A stretch of DNA of 64,000 nt from UBA4615 sp046046245 (GCA_046046245.1 JBJOKE010000018.1:1-64000); one strand, 5' to 3'; positions 41,206 to 50,888 are shown, numbered from the stretch's first letter. Numbers and translations are program-made. Notes: generated by a model not told the origin, from the letters alone.

Positions 41206-42726
41206 ATGTCCCACCGAGCCGTCCCCGTCTCCCGTCCCGCCGCCGCCCTGTCCGCCACCGTGCTGCTGCTCGCCCTCGCCGCCTGCGGTGGCGGCGATCC
41301 CGGCGGCCCCGCCGCGTCGTCCGGCCTCGCCGGCGGCACGTCGCCGGTGCAGGGCACCGGCGGCGCGGTCGACGACCGCACCCTGCGCACCACCGCCGCG
41401 GGCGGCACGACCTTCTCGTCCGGGATCGTCGCCAAGGGCGGCATCGTCAACGGGGTCGCCTGGGACGACTCCCGCGCGACGGTGGCCGACGACCGCGGTC
41501 GTCGCGGGCTCGCGATGTCCGATGGCCGCCGCGTGGCCCTGCGCGGTGAACCGGGCGACGATCGCGGCCGCGGCGTGGTCGACCGCATCCGGTTCCTGCC
41601 CGAGCTGCGCGGTACCGTGACCGCCGCGGACGCGAGCGCTCCGCTGCCGGCCTTCCAGGTGGGCGGCATGCGGGTGGGCACCGACGAGTCCACCGTCTGG
41701 GCCGACGGCCTGCGACCCGACGCGCTGACCGGCCGCCGCGTCGAGGTGCACGGCCTGCGCGACGCCGCGGGCGGCCTGGTCGCCACCCGCGTCGAACCGA
41801 TCGACGATCCGGGCCTGGTCGACGAACTGCGTGGCGTCGTCGGCGCGGCCCCGTCCGGCGGCACGTTCCCGATCGCGGTCGGCGCGGGCGCGCCGGTCAC
41901 GGTCCGCTTCTCCGCCGCCGGCACCGCCTTCGCGCCGTCGGGATGCGACGCGTCCGCGCTCGCCGCAGGGCGGACCGTCGAGGTGCACGGCGCGTTCACC
42001 GCGGACCGCGTCTTCACGGCGCAGCGCATCGACTGCGAGGACCTGCTCGACGACTCGGCGGGCGTGCGTGCCGGCGGGACGGCACGGCACGACATGACCG
42101 GCCTGCTCGCCGGCGTGGACCTGTCCTCGCGCTCGATCCGGCTCGGATCGGAGACGATCGTCTGGGACGACTCGACCGGCTTTCGCCGCGGCTCGGGCGA
42201 CGACCTCGTGTCCGGCGCGCGCATCGAGGTCGAGGGCGTGCGCGGCGCCGACGGCCGGCACCGCGCCCGCGAGATCCGGTTCGAGCACGAGCGCACCGTC
42301 GTGCAGGGCCGGGTCGAGGCGGTGAACCCCGACGGCACGCTGCGCATCCTCGGTCGCACCGTGCGCCCGGGGGCGGGTGTCCGGATCGACGCGTCGGTGG
42401 CGGCCGGCGCCGCCGTGCGCATCCGGGGCGGCGCGACGGCCGCCGGCGTGCTGATCGCCGACGAGATCGGCGAACCGAGCGGTCGCGACGGCCGGGAGTT
42501 CGTCCAGGCCCGCGTGACCGCCAAGACCGCCTCGACGATCACGCTGCTGGGTCAGCCGGTGTCGCTGCCGCAGAACGCGCTCTACCGCCGCGTCGACGGC
42601 ACCGCGTTCCCGTCGCTGCAGGCCTTCCTCGACGCGGTCGTCGCGCGGCCGGAGGGCGGATCCCTGGTGAAGGTCCGCGGCACGCCGCTGTCGTCGCGGA
42701 TCGACGAGGTCGAGTTCGAGCGCTGA
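41206..42726 (+). CDS. DUF5666-domain lipoprotein
   Basis: The 506-residue secreted protein has a lipobox (LLALAAC, Cys near residue 27), so it is probably anchored to a membrane. The rest is a series of about five or six similar beta-rich units (for example GRRVEVHGL, GRTVEVHGAF, GARIEVEGVRG, GAAVRIRGGA), the OB-like repeats typical of DUF5666. No enzyme motif is visible and the function of the family is unknown. GGAG precedes ATG 41206. The 159-base upstream spacer is the most AT-rich spot in the window, which suggests specific regulation. It converges on the carboxylase gene. Confidence 0.85.
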   Translation: MSHRAVPVSRPAAALSATVLLLALAACGGGDPGGPAASSGLAGGTSPVQGTGGAVDDRTLRTTAAGGTTFSSGIVAKGGIVNGVAWDDSRATVADDRGRRGLAMSDGRRVALRGEPGDDRGRGVVDRIRFLPELRGTVTAADASAPLPAFQVGGMRVGTDESTVWADGLRPDALTGRRVEVHGLRDAAGGLVATRVEPIDDPGLVDELRGVVGAAPSGGTFPIAVGAGAPVTVRFSAAGTAFAPSGCDASALAAGRTVEVHGAFTADRVFTAQRIDCEDLLDDSAGVRAGGTARHDMTGLLAGVDLSSRSIRLGSETIVWDDSTGFRRGSGDDLVSGARIEVEGVRGADGRHRAREIRFEHERTVVQGRVEAVNPDGTLRILGRTVRPGAGVRIDASVAAGAAVRIRGGATAAGVLIADEIGEPSGRDGREFVQARVTAKTASTITLLGQPVSLPQNALYRRVDGTAFPSLQAFLDAVVARPEGGSLVKVRGTPLSSRIDEVEFER

Positions 42727-42783
42727 ACCCGACGGTGCGGCGACCGGGCGGCGACGGTGGCGCGTCCGCGGTCGCCGCCGCCG

Positions 42784-45700
42784 TCACCAGGTGTCGACGA
42801 ACGGCCGCTTCTTGCCGGTCCGGGCGGAGGCCGGCGGCATCGCACGCAGCGCCTCGACCAGCACGCGGCGGGTGTCGGCCGGATCGATCACGTCGTCGAG
42901 CTCGAACAGCGACGCGGTCGACAGCGCCTTGCCCTGCTCGTACATCTCGGCCACGCGCCGCTCGTACTCCGCGCGCCGCGCGGCCGGGTCCTCGATCGCC
43001 GCGAGCTCGTTGCGCCACGCCAGCTTCACCGCACCCTCGAGGCCCATGCCGCCGAACTCCCCGGTGGGCCAGGAGACGATCATCGCCGGCGCCCAGAAGC
43101 TGCCGCCGGCCATGCCCTGCGCGCCCAGCCCGTAGCCCTTCCTCAGCACCACCGTCAGGATCGGCACGTCGACGCTGCCCGCGGTCACGTAGAGCCGGCA
43201 GCAGTGGCGCACCAGCGCGGTCCGCTCGGCCTCGGGGCCGACCATGTTGCCCGGCGTGTCGCACAGCGTGACGATCGGCAGGTCGAACGCGTCGGCCAGC
43301 TGCATGAAGCGCGCGGCCTTGTCGGCGCCGTCGCTGTCGATCGCGCCGCCCAGATGCATCGGGTTGTTCGCGATCAGCGCGACCGGTCGGCCCTCGATCC
43401 GAACGAGCGCGGTGATCATTCCCTGCCCGAAGCGCGGCCGCAGCTCCAGCACCGAGTCCTCGTCGGCCATCGCGCGGATCACCGCGCGGACGTCGTAGGC
43501 CCGTACCCGGTTCTCCGGCACGAGCCGCCGCAGGATCCGCTGGTCGACACACGACCAGTCCGACACCGGCCCCTGGAAGTACGACAGGTACCGCTTCGCC
43601 GCGGCCACCGCGGCCGCGTCGTCGTCGACCAGCACGTCGACCACGCCGTTGGCCTCCTGGACGTCCATCGGGCCGACCTCCTCGGGGCGGTAGACGCCCA
43701 GGCCGCCGCCCTCGATCATCGCCGGCCCGCCCATGCCGAGGTTCGCGTCCTTCGTCGCGATGATCACGTCGCAGCAGCCGGCGAGCACCGCGTTGCCGGC
43801 GAAGCAGCGGCCGGAGACGATGCCCACCAGCGGCACCAGGCCCGAGAGCCGGCCGAAGAGCTCGAAGGCGCGGGTGTTCAGCGTGCTCGCCACCACGCGG
43901 TCGGTGTCGCCGGGGCGGCCGCCGCCGCCCTCGGCGAACAGCACCACCGGCAGCCGGTGCTTCGCCGCGAGCTCGAACATCCGGTCCTTCTTCTCGTGGT
44001 TCTTGTAGCCCTGCGTGCCGGCGAGCACCGTGTAGTCGTAGGACATCGCGACGACGCGCGAGCGCTCGTCGGGGAAACGGTCGCCGTTGACGCGGCCCGT
44101 GCCCATCACCAGGCCGTCGGCCGGCGTGCGTGCGATCAGCTCGTCCATCGGGCTGCGCGCGCGGCGCGAGGCCACGACCAGCGAGCCGTATTCGACGAAG
44201 GAGCCCGGGTCGCAGAGGTCCGCGACGTTCTCGCGGGCGCTGCGGCGGCCGAGCGCGTGGCGCTTCGCGATCGCCTCGGGCCGGGCCGCGTCGTCGCGCG
44301 CGAGGCGCTGCCGCTCGAGCACCTCGGCGAGGTCGGGGCGGATCGCGTCGGTCTCCTCGACCGCGGCCACCGTCGCCACCACCTCGTCGGCAGCGGCCGC
44401 GGCCGCGATCCAGGCGAGCGCGTCGCCGTCGAGCACCGTGTCGCCCGCGGCCACGGCCACGCGCCGGACCGTGCCCGCCCGCGGCGCCTCGACGACGTGC
44501 TCCATCTTCATCGCCTCGATGACGAGCAGCGGGTCGCCGCGGCGGACCACCGCGCCCTCGGCGGCGACGATCGACAGCACCGTGCCCTGGATGGCCGCGC
44601 GGACCGCGTCCGGATCGTCGTCTCCGGCCGCGGCACCGGCCCGGCCGCGCGGCGCCTCGCCCGCCGCGCCGTCGCGGCCCAGCGTCAGCACGCCGAGCGG
44701 GTCGTCGCCGGCGAGCCGGCGCGCGCCGTTCCGGGCGCCCGTGCCGCCCCCGCCCCCCGTGCCGCCGTCGCCGCCCGCAGCCCCCGCCGTTCCGGGCGCC
44801 TCGACCCAGCGCCGCTGCGCGGCCGACGCCGCCTGCCCGATCAGCTCGCCCGCGCGCTCGTCGACGAAACGCGTCGTGACACGCATCGCCCGCACGTCCG
44901 GATGCGCGAGCAGCGCCTGCAGGAACGCGAGGTTGGTCGCCACGCCCTCGATCCGGCACTCGGCCAGCGCGCGCTGCGCCTTCGCCGCGGCCTGCGCGAA
45001 GCCGCCCGTGTCCACGCGCACGATCAGCTTCGCGAGCAGCGAGTCGAAGCGCAGCCCGGTCTTCCAGCCCGCGTAGCCGCAGCCGTCGACGCGGATCCCG
45101 CGGCCCGAGGGCAGCTCGTAGGCGCCGATCGTGCCGGCCGAGGGCCGCGCGGTGCCGTCGGCGGCCATCGTCTCGAGGTTGATCCGCGCCTGCACCGCGC
45201 AGCCGGTGACCAGCGCCGGGGAGCGCGCCAGGCCGAGCTGCGCGAGCGTCGAGCCGGACGCGAGCTGCAGCTGCAGCCGCACCAGGTCCAGTCCCAGCAG
45301 CTCCTCGGTGACGGTGTGCTCGACCTGCAGTCGCGCGTTCGCCTCGACGAACGCGAACTCGCCGTCGTTGCGGCTCGCGCCGTCGGCGTCCACCAGGAAC
45401 TCGACGGTCGCGAGGTTCGAGAGTCCGGCCTCGCGCGCGAGCCGCAGCGCCGCGCCCAGGAGCCGGTCGCGCAGCGCCGGCGCGAGGCCGGGCGCGGGCG
45501 CGATCTCCACCAGCTTCTGGCGCTGCCGCTGCAGGCTGCACTCGCGCTCGTAGAGGTGGACCGCGGCCGAGCCGTCGCCCGCCACCTGGACCTCGACGTG
45601 CCGCGCGCGCGGCATCAGCCGCTCGACGTAGAGCGCGTCGTCGCCGAACGCGGTGCGCGCCTCGGACGCGCAGCGCGCGTACGCCTCGTCGAGCTGCGCG

Positions 45701-46251
45701 GGGTCGGTCACCGGCCGCATCCCGCGGCCGCCGCCGCCGGCCAGCGCCTTCAGCATCATCGACCCGTGCCGCGCGAGGAAGGCGCGCGCTTCCTCCAGCG
45801 AGGTGGCGCGGTCCGTGCCCGGCAGCGCCGGCACGCCGCAGCGGATCGCATGCGCCCGGGCCGCGGCCTTGTCGCCGAAGAGGGCGAGCGTGCGCGGCGC
45901 GGGCCCGACGAAGACCAGGCCCGCGTCGGCGCAGGCCTGCGCGAACGCCGCCTGCTCCGACAGGAAGCCGTAGCCCGGGTGAACCGCGTCGCAGCCCGTC
46001 TCGTGCGCGGCGGCGACGATCGCGGCCGCGTCGAGGTAGGCCGCCGGCCCGTCGGCGTCGAGCGCGTGCGCGCGGTCGGCCTTGCGCGGATGCAGCGCGA
46101 GCGCATCGTCGCGCGAGAAGACGGCGACCGTCTCGATGCCGAGTTCGGCCGCGCTGCGGGCGATGCGGATCGCGATCTCGCCGCGGTTGGCGATCAGCAG
46201 GCGTCGGATGGGGCGGGCGGCGGCGCGGGCGCCGGCGGACACGTCGGGCAT
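42784..46251 (-). CDS. Single-chain biotin-dependent acyl-CoA carboxylase (BC-BCCP-CT fusion)
   Basis: The 1155-residue protein carries all parts of a carboxylase in one chain. Biotin carboxylase covers about residues 15-460 (LIANRGEIAIRIARSA, KALAGGGGRGM, FVEANARLQVEH). A Gly-rich linker near 485-510 follows. The biotinyl domain has the carrier lysine in EAMKMEH (Lys582). The carboxyltransferase covers about 640-1155, with acyl-CoA and carboxybiotin halves (GMGGPAMIEGGGLG, CDTPGNMVGPEAE, RKGYGLGAQGMAGG). The order matches single-chain long-chain acyl-CoA carboxylases. The substrate could be acetyl-, propionyl-, geranyl- or long-chain acyl-CoA. No partner genes adjoin. An EamA permease gene ends 58 bases upstream of its start. 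Confidence 0.9.
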   Translation of the reverse strand: MPDVSAGARAAARPIRRLLIANRGEIAIRIARSAAELGIETVAVFSRDDALALHPRKADRAHALDADGPAAYLDAAAIVAAAHETGCDAVHPGYGFLSEQAAFAQACADAGLVFVGPAPRTLALFGDKAAARAHAIRCGVPALPGTDRATSLEEARAFLARHGSMMLKALAGGGGRGMRPVTDPAQLDEAYARCASEARTAFGDDALYVERLMPRARHVEVQVAGDGSAAVHLYERECSLQRQRQKLVEIAPAPGLAPALRDRLLGAALRLAREAGLSNLATVEFLVDADGASRNDGEFAFVEANARLQVEHTVTEELLGLDLVRLQLQLASGSTLAQLGLARSPALVTGCAVQARINLETMAADGTARPSAGTIGAYELPSGRGIRVDGCGYAGWKTGLRFDSLLAKLIVRVDTGGFAQAAAKAQRALAECRIEGVATNLAFLQALLAHPDVRAMRVTTRFVDERAGELIGQAASAAQRRWVEAPGTAGAAGGDGGTGGGGGTGARNGARRLAGDDPLGVLTLGRDGAAGEAPRGRAGAAAGDDDPDAVRAAIQGTVLSIVAAEGAVVRRGDPLLVIEAMKMEHVVEAPRAGTVRRVAVAAGDTVLDGDALAWIAAAAAADEVVATVAAVEETDAIRPDLAEVLERQRLARDDAARPEAIAKRHALGRRSARENVADLCDPGSFVEYGSLVVASRRARSPMDELIARTPADGLVMGTGRVNGDRFPDERSRVVAMSYDYTVLAGTQGYKNHEKKDRMFELAAKHRLPVVLFAEGGGGRPGDTDRVVASTLNTRAFELFGRLSGLVPLVGIVSGRCFAGNAVLAGCCDVIIATKDANLGMGGPAMIEGGGLGVYRPEEVGPMDVQEANGVVDVLVDDDAAAVAAAKRYLSYFQGPVSDWSCVDQRILRRLVPENRVRAYDVRAVIRAMADEDSVLELRPRFGQGMITALVRIEGRPVALIANNPMHLGGAIDSDGADKAARFMQLADAFDLPIVTLCDTPGNMVGPEAERTALVRHCCRLYVTAGSVDVPILTVVLRKGYGLGAQGMAGGSFWAPAMIVSWPTGEFGGMGLEGAVKLAWRNELAAIEDPAARRAEYERRVAEMYEQGKALSTASLFELDDVIDPADTRRVLVEALRAMPPASARTGKKRPFVDTW

Positions 46252-46309
46252 GGGGTCGGACTCGCGAGAGACGGTTGGAGCGTGATCGGGACGGTAGGCG
46301 TCGCAGGGC

Positions 46310-47266
46310 TCAGCCGGCGGGCCGTGAGGCCGCCTGCCGGCGTTCGTGTCGTTCGAGCAGCACGATCGACGCGACGATCACCGCGCCGCCGAGCAGGGTG
46401 GTGGGCCGCAGCGCGTCGCCGAACGCGAGCCAGCCGATCAGCGCCGCCCACAGCAGGTCGACGAACTTGACCGACTGCGTGGCCGAGATGTCGGCCGAGG
46501 CGAACGAGCGGGTCAGGAACCAGTGGCCGAGCGTGCCGGCGACGCCGCCGATCAGCGACAGCCCCCACTGGCCGGCGGTGGGCCACTGCCAGACGGGCAG
46601 CGCGAGCGGCAGCGACAGCAGCGAGATCATCAATGTCTGCCAGAGCACGATCACCGAGGCCGAGTCGCGGCGCGTCAGCACCTTCGTGACCAGGAAGGAC
46701 GCGGCGAAGACCGGCGCCGAGGCGAGCATCAGCAGGCTGTACCAGCCGCCGGTGCCGGCGAACCCGGGGCCGACGATGACCAGCACGCCCGCGAAGCCCA
46801 CCGCCACCGCGATCCAGCGCGCCGCGTTCATCGGTTCCTTCAGCAGCCAGGCCGCGCCGATCAGCACGAACAGCGGGTTCGTGAAGCTGATCGCCGTCAT
46901 GTCGGCCAGCGGCATCTGCGGCAGCGCGATGAACCACAGCACGAGGCCGAGCGTGTGCAGCCCGGCGCGCCAGAACTGGCCCTTGAACGACTCGGGGCGC
47001 AGCCGGTGCAGCCCGCCCGCCGAGACGACCAGCGGGAGCAGCGGCAGGAGACCGACGACATAGCGCAGGAACTGCGCCTGCATCGGATCGATCGCGAGCG
47101 AGAGCGCGCGCATCGACGCATTCGCGGCCTGGAAGGCCAGGCCCGCGCCCAGCGCCCAGAGGATGCCGCGCGTGGTGGGGGACAGGCCCGACAGCTGCAT
47201 CCGCCACAGGCGGCCCCGCACGCGCGTCGTCCGCAGGACCTGCCTCAGCTGCATCCGGATCCGCAT
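46310..47266 (-). CDS. EamA/DMT-superfamily permease
   Basis: The product has ten hydrophobic segments in two EamA halves (about 318 residues from ATG 47266). Features are RGILWALGAGLAFQAANASM in TM1, ISFTNPLFVLIGAAWLLKEP ending the first half and SFASADISATQSVKFVDLLW in the second, typical of exporters of amino acids or metabolites. ATGs at 47254 and 47200 are alternatives. I prefer 47266 because a minus-strand TACAAT (47310-47305) lies 38 bases upstream, matching other leadered genes here. It is probably upstream of, and perhaps co-transcribed with, the carboxylase. The substrate is unknown. Confidence 0.82.
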   Translation of the reverse strand: MRIRMQLRQVLRTTRVRGRLWRMQLSGLSPTTRGILWALGAGLAFQAANASMRALSLAIDPMQAQFLRYVVGLLPLLPLVVSAGGLHRLRPESFKGQFWRAGLHTLGLVLWFIALPQMPLADMTAISFTNPLFVLIGAAWLLKEPMNAARWIAVAVGFAGVLVIVGPGFAGTGGWYSLLMLASAPVFAASFLVTKVLTRRDSASVIVLWQTLMISLLSLPLALPVWQWPTAGQWGLSLIGGVAGTLGHWFLTRSFASADISATQSVKFVDLLWAALIGWLAFGDALRPTTLLGGAVIVASIVLLERHERRQAASRPAG

Positions 47267-47433
47267 CGTTGCCGCGTCGCGCGGATGTGTGTCGCCATGC
47301 CGTGATTGTAGGGGCCGGAGCGTGGGACGCCGGCCGCGGGCTCGTCCGACCGGGCGGTTTCCGGACCGGATCCCGCGCGGGGCCGGCGCTAGAATCGGCC
47401 GCCCCCGAACGCCCGCCGCCCGCAGGATCCGCC

Positions 47434-48630
47434 ATGACCTCGACGATCGCCCTCGCCCCACTCCGTCCCGATGCCGCGACCGCGCTGCCCCAGGACGCGG
47501 CCGCCGCCGCGCTCGCCGGTCGCGCGTGGCTGCCCGCCGCGGGCGGCCCCGCCGTCGTCGCGGTGCGCGACGGCCTCGCGTTCGACGTCTCGCGCACGTT
47601 CCCGACGATGCGCGACCTGTGCGAGCAGCCCGATCCCGCGGCCGCGCTGCGCGCCGCCGCCGGTGTGCCGATCGGACCCTTCGCCGACCTGCTCGCCAAC
47701 GTGCCGCCCGAGACCCGCGACGCGTCGAAGCCCTGGCTGCTCGCGCCCTGCGACCTGCAGGCGATCAAGGCCGCCGGCGTGACCTTCGCGGTGTCCATGC
47801 TCGAGCGCGTGATCGAGGAGCGCGCGCGCGGCAGCGCCGACGCCGCGAACGCGATCCGCGGCGAGGTCCGCCGCCTGATCGGCGACGACCTGTCGAAGCT
47901 GAAGCCCGGCTCCGACGAGGCGATGGCGCTGAAGGCCGTGCTGGTGGCGCAGGGCGCGTGGAGCCAGTACCTCGAGGTGGGCATCGGCCCCGACGCCGAG
48001 GTCTTCACGAAGGCGCCGCCGATGTCCGCGGTGGGCTCGGGCATGGATGCCGGCCTGCATCCGATGTCGAGCTGGAACAACCCCGAGCCGGAGGTCGTGC
48101 TCGCGATCCGCTCCGACGGCCGCGTGGTCGGCGCCACCCTCGGCAACGACGTGAACCTGCGCGACGTCGAGGGCCGCTCGGCGCTGCTGCTGGGCAAGGC
48201 GAAGGACAACACCGCATCGTGCGCGATCGGCCCGCTCCTGCGCTTCTTCGACACCGGCTTCTCGATCGACGACGTCCGTGCGACCACGGTGACGCTGCGC
48301 GTCGACGGCCCCGAGGGCTTCGTGCTGCACGGGTCCTCGTCCCTGTCGAGGATCAGCCGCGACCCGCTCGACCTCGCCGCGCAGACGCTGTCGGCGCACC
48401 ACCAGTACCCGGACGGCGCGATGCTCTTCCTCGGCACGATGTTCGCGCCCATCGAGGACCGGCATGCGCCGGGACAGGGGTTCACGCACGTCTACGGCGA
48501 CGTGGTGACGATCTCGGCGCCGAAGCTCGGCGCGCTGGTCAACCGGATGCGGCGGACGGACGAGTGCGAGCGGTGGACGTTCGGGGCGGGGGCGCTGATG
48601 CGGAATCTGGCGGGGCGGGGGTTGATCTGA
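47434..48630 (+). CDS. Fumarylacetoacetate hydrolase-family protein (about 400 residues)
   Basis: The 398-residue protein has an N-terminal domain and a C-terminal FAH-fold catalytic domain with NNPEPEVVLAIRSDGRVVGA (metal-binding glutamates), TLGNDVNLRDVEG, and LLGKAKDNTASCAIGP. It resembles the larger FAH-like hydratases/hydrolases found in sugar-acid or aromatic pathways, not the 290-residue HpaG type earlier in the window. AGGA precedes ATG 47434, and TAGAAT lies 38 bases upstream. The reaction is not assignable. It stands alone between a divergent permease gene and a convergent M20 deacylase gene. Confidence 0.85.
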   Translation: MTSTIALAPLRPDAATALPQDAAAAALAGRAWLPAAGGPAVVAVRDGLAFDVSRTFPTMRDLCEQPDPAAALRAAAGVPIGPFADLLANVPPETRDASKPWLLAPCDLQAIKAAGVTFAVSMLERVIEERARGSADAANAIRGEVRRLIGDDLSKLKPGSDEAMALKAVLVAQGAWSQYLEVGIGPDAEVFTKAPPMSAVGSGMDAGLHPMSSWNNPEPEVVLAIRSDGRVVGATLGNDVNLRDVEGRSALLLGKAKDNTASCAIGPLLRFFDTGFSIDDVRATTVTLRVDGPEGFVLHGSSSLSRISRDPLDLAAQTLSAHHQYPDGAMLFLGTMFAPIEDRHAPGQGFTHVYGDVVTISAPKLGALVNRMRRTDECERWTFGAGALMRNLAGRGLI

Positions 48631-48655
48631 GTCGATGCGGTCGCTGGGCAAGCCC

Positions 48656-49945
48656 TCAGCGCCGCGCCGCCACCCCGCACCAGCGCGCGACGAAGCGCGC
48701 CAGCACCTCGGTCACCTGCATCGTGCTGTCGATCGACACCCACTCGTCGATGCCGTGGATGTCCGCGCCCACCGGCCCGTAGCAGGTCGCCGGGATCGGC
48801 CCGTAGAGGTTGAAGCTGCGTGCGTCCGTCGTGCCCGTGCCCACCACCAGCTCGACCTCCCGACCGGTCACCGCCCGATGGGTCGCCGACAGCTCGGTCA
48901 CCAGCGGTTCGGCGCGGTCCAGCACGCAGCCCTCGGACTGGAAGCCCCGGTAGGTCACCGTCCAGCGGATGCCGTCGCGGCCGGCCATCGCCGCATGCGC
49001 CTCGGCGAGCCGTGCCTCGATCGCGGCCTTCACCTGCTCGCGGCTCATGTCGGGATAGAACGAGAGCCGGATCTCGGCGGTGCAGGTCGTCGCGACCGAC
49101 GAGGCCCACTCGCCGCCGGCGAGCCGGCCGAGGTTGAAGTTGATCGGGTGCTCGTGCGCGCACCAGAGCGGGTGGCGCCGCGCGGGCTCGTTCCACTCGC
49201 GCTCGAGCAGCTTCAGCTCGGCGAACAGGTTGCGGCAGGCGTCGATCGCGTTGGTGCCGGTGTGCGCGACCATCGCGTGGACGGGCACGCCGGTGACCTC
49301 GAGCGTCAGCCACATGACGCCGAGCTGGCCGACCAGCACCGCATTGCCGGGCTCGGGGATCACCGCCGCGTCGGCGTGGTAGCCCTGGACGAGGCAGGCG
49401 AGCGCGCCGTTGCCGGTGCACTCCTCCTCGATCACCGATTGCAGGTAGACCGGCGCCGCCGGCTCGAGCCCGAGCGCGCGGATCGCGCGGAACGCATTGA
49501 GGTAGGCGACGATGCCCGCCTTCATGTCGGCCGCGCCGCGGCCGTAGAGGCGGTCGCCGTCGACGCGCGGCGCGAAGGGCGGCGTGGTCCACATCGATGC
49601 GTTCCCCACCGGCACCACGTCGATGTGGCCGTTGAGGATCAGCGATCGCCCGGTGGCCTCGCGCGGCTGGTGCACGCCCACGACGTTCGGCCGCCCCTGG
49701 TAGGAGACGATCGAAGGCGACCAGCCGCGGTGCGTCTTCAGCCTCGCCTCGTCGATGTCGAAGCGGTCCACGCGAAGCCCCATCGAGCCGAGGGCGTCGG
49801 CCATCCAGTCCTGCGCGGCCGCCTCCTCGCCGAGCAGCGAGGGCAGCGCGACCAGCTCGGACAGCATGCGGACGGTGTCGTCGCGGGTCGCGGCGACGGC
49901 AGCGGACAGTTCGCGGACGAAACCGGAATCGGTGGCGGCGTGCAT
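48656..49945 (-). CDS. M20-family metallodeacylase (ArgE/DapE-like)
   Basis: The 429-residue zinc enzyme has the M20 ligands: His in LILNGHIDVVP, the bridging Asp in YGRGAADMKAG, the general base and ligand in SVIEEECTGNGAL, Glu in VIPEPGNAV and the last His in GADIHGIDEWV. The dimerisation domain lies between. Members deacylate N-acyl amino acids or related compounds; ArgE and DapE are named examples, but this paralogue is of the broader group. ATG 49945 has AGGAG six bases upstream. A minus-strand TAGTCT lies 26 bases before it and is the mirror of the divergent permease's TAGACT. Confidence 0.88.
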   Translation of the reverse strand: MHAATDSGFVRELSAAVAATRDDTVRMLSELVALPSLLGEEAAAQDWMADALGSMGLRVDRFDIDEARLKTHRGWSPSIVSYQGRPNVVGVHQPREATGRSLILNGHIDVVPVGNASMWTTPPFAPRVDGDRLYGRGAADMKAGIVAYLNAFRAIRALGLEPAAPVYLQSVIEEECTGNGALACLVQGYHADAAVIPEPGNAVLVGQLGVMWLTLEVTGVPVHAMVAHTGTNAIDACRNLFAELKLLEREWNEPARRHPLWCAHEHPINFNLGRLAGGEWASSVATTCTAEIRLSFYPDMSREQVKAAIEARLAEAHAAMAGRDGIRWTVTYRGFQSEGCVLDRAEPLVTELSATHRAVTGREVELVVGTGTTDARSFNLYGPIPATCYGPVGADIHGIDEWVSIDSTMQVTEVLARFVARWCGVAARR

Positions 49946-49970
49946 CGGAGGCTCCTGCGGGGGCGGCGGC

Positions 49971-49977
49971 TAGACTA
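49971..49977. promoter_or_regulatory. TAGACTA, shared bidirectional -10 element
   Basis: Read on the plus strand it gives TAGACT, 9 bases before the permease ATG. Read on the minus strand it gives TAGTCT, 26 bases before the M20 deacylase ATG. One seven-base sequence can serve both directions. Confidence 0.5.
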
Positions 49978-49985
49978 CCGCACCG

Positions 49986-50888
49986 ATGACCGCGTCCGCC
50001 CCCCGACGTTCCATCGAGCGCCGCGCGGTCCTCGCGATGATCGCCGCGCTCGGCTGCCTGATCCTGCTCGATGCGTGCGGCAAGTGGCTCGGTCAGGTCG
50101 GCGTTCCGGTGGCCGCCACCACCTGGTCGCGCTACGCCGGCCACCTGCTGCTGGTGCTCGCGATCTACCTGCCCTCGCAGGGCCTCGCGGTGCTGCGCAC
50201 CGCCAGCCCGGCGCGCCAGCTCGGCCGCGGCGTCTGCATGGTCGTGGTCACGCTGCTCTACTTCGCCGCGCTCCGGCTGATGCCGCTCGCGCAGGCTACG
50301 GCGGTGTTCTTCACCACGCCGATCCTGGTCACGGTGTTCGCCTGGGCGTTCCTGCGCGAGCGCCCGGGCCCCTGGACCTGGATCGCGGTGGCCGCGGGCT
50401 TCGCCGGCGTGCTGGTGGTCGTGCGCCCCGGTACCGCGCTGCCGGCGGCCGGCGTGCTGCTCGTGCTCGGCGCGGCCGCGGCCAACGCCGCCTACCAGAC
50501 GCTCACCCGCGCGCAGGCGCAGGCCGACTCGCCTGTGGTGCAGGTCCTCTGGAGCGGCCTGGTGGGGGCGGCGCTGATGAGCGCCGCGGCGCCGCTGTGG
50601 TGGCCCGCGCAGGGCTGGGCCGCGCTGTCGCTGCGGCCGGTGGACTGGGCGGTGTTCGCCGCGGTCGGGCCGCTGGGCGCGGCCGGGCACCTGCTGCTCG
50701 CACGCGCCTACCGCCTCGCGCAGGCCTCGCGGCTCGCGCCCTGGGCCTACACCCAGATGCTGCTGTCGATCGCGATCGGCTGGGCCATCTGGGGCGACGT
50801 GCCGGACGCGGTGGCCCTCGCCGGCATGGCGCTGATCGCGGCCGGACCGCAGCTCGCGCGGCTCGACCGCGGCACGGTCGGCCGCTGA
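49986..50888 (+). CDS. EamA/DMT-superfamily permease
   Basis: The 300-residue protein has ten hydrophobic segments in two EamA repeats, with LMPLAQATAVFFTTPILVTV near the end of the first half and RLAQASRLAPWAYTQMLLSI in the second. This is the RhaT/YdcZ-like exporter type with unknown substrate. The start ATG 49986 is nine bases after TAGACT with no ribosome-binding site. Divergence from the M20 deacylase suggests the two may share a substrate, for instance acylated amino acids, but this is inference. Confidence 0.85.
   Translation: MTASAPRRSIERRAVLAMIAALGCLILLDACGKWLGQVGVPVAATTWSRYAGHLLLVLAIYLPSQGLAVLRTASPARQLGRGVCMVVVTLLYFAALRLMPLAQATAVFFTTPILVTVFAWAFLRERPGPWTWIAVAAGFAGVLVVVRPGTALPAAGVLLVLGAAAANAAYQTLTRAQAQADSPVVQVLWSGLVGAALMSAAAPLWWPAQGWAALSLRPVDWAVFAAVGPLGAAGHLLLARAYRLAQASRLAPWAYTQMLLSIAIGWAIWGDVPDAVALAGMALIAAGPQLARLDRGTVGR

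Noticed and set aside
47245..47298. A 17-codon minus-strand open frame (MATHIRATRQRCGSGCS) starting six bases after TACAAT, overlapping the EamA gene start
   Set aside because: It fits the close-spaced start pattern but is more simply explained by that TACAAT being the promoter of the EamA gene with a 38-base leader.
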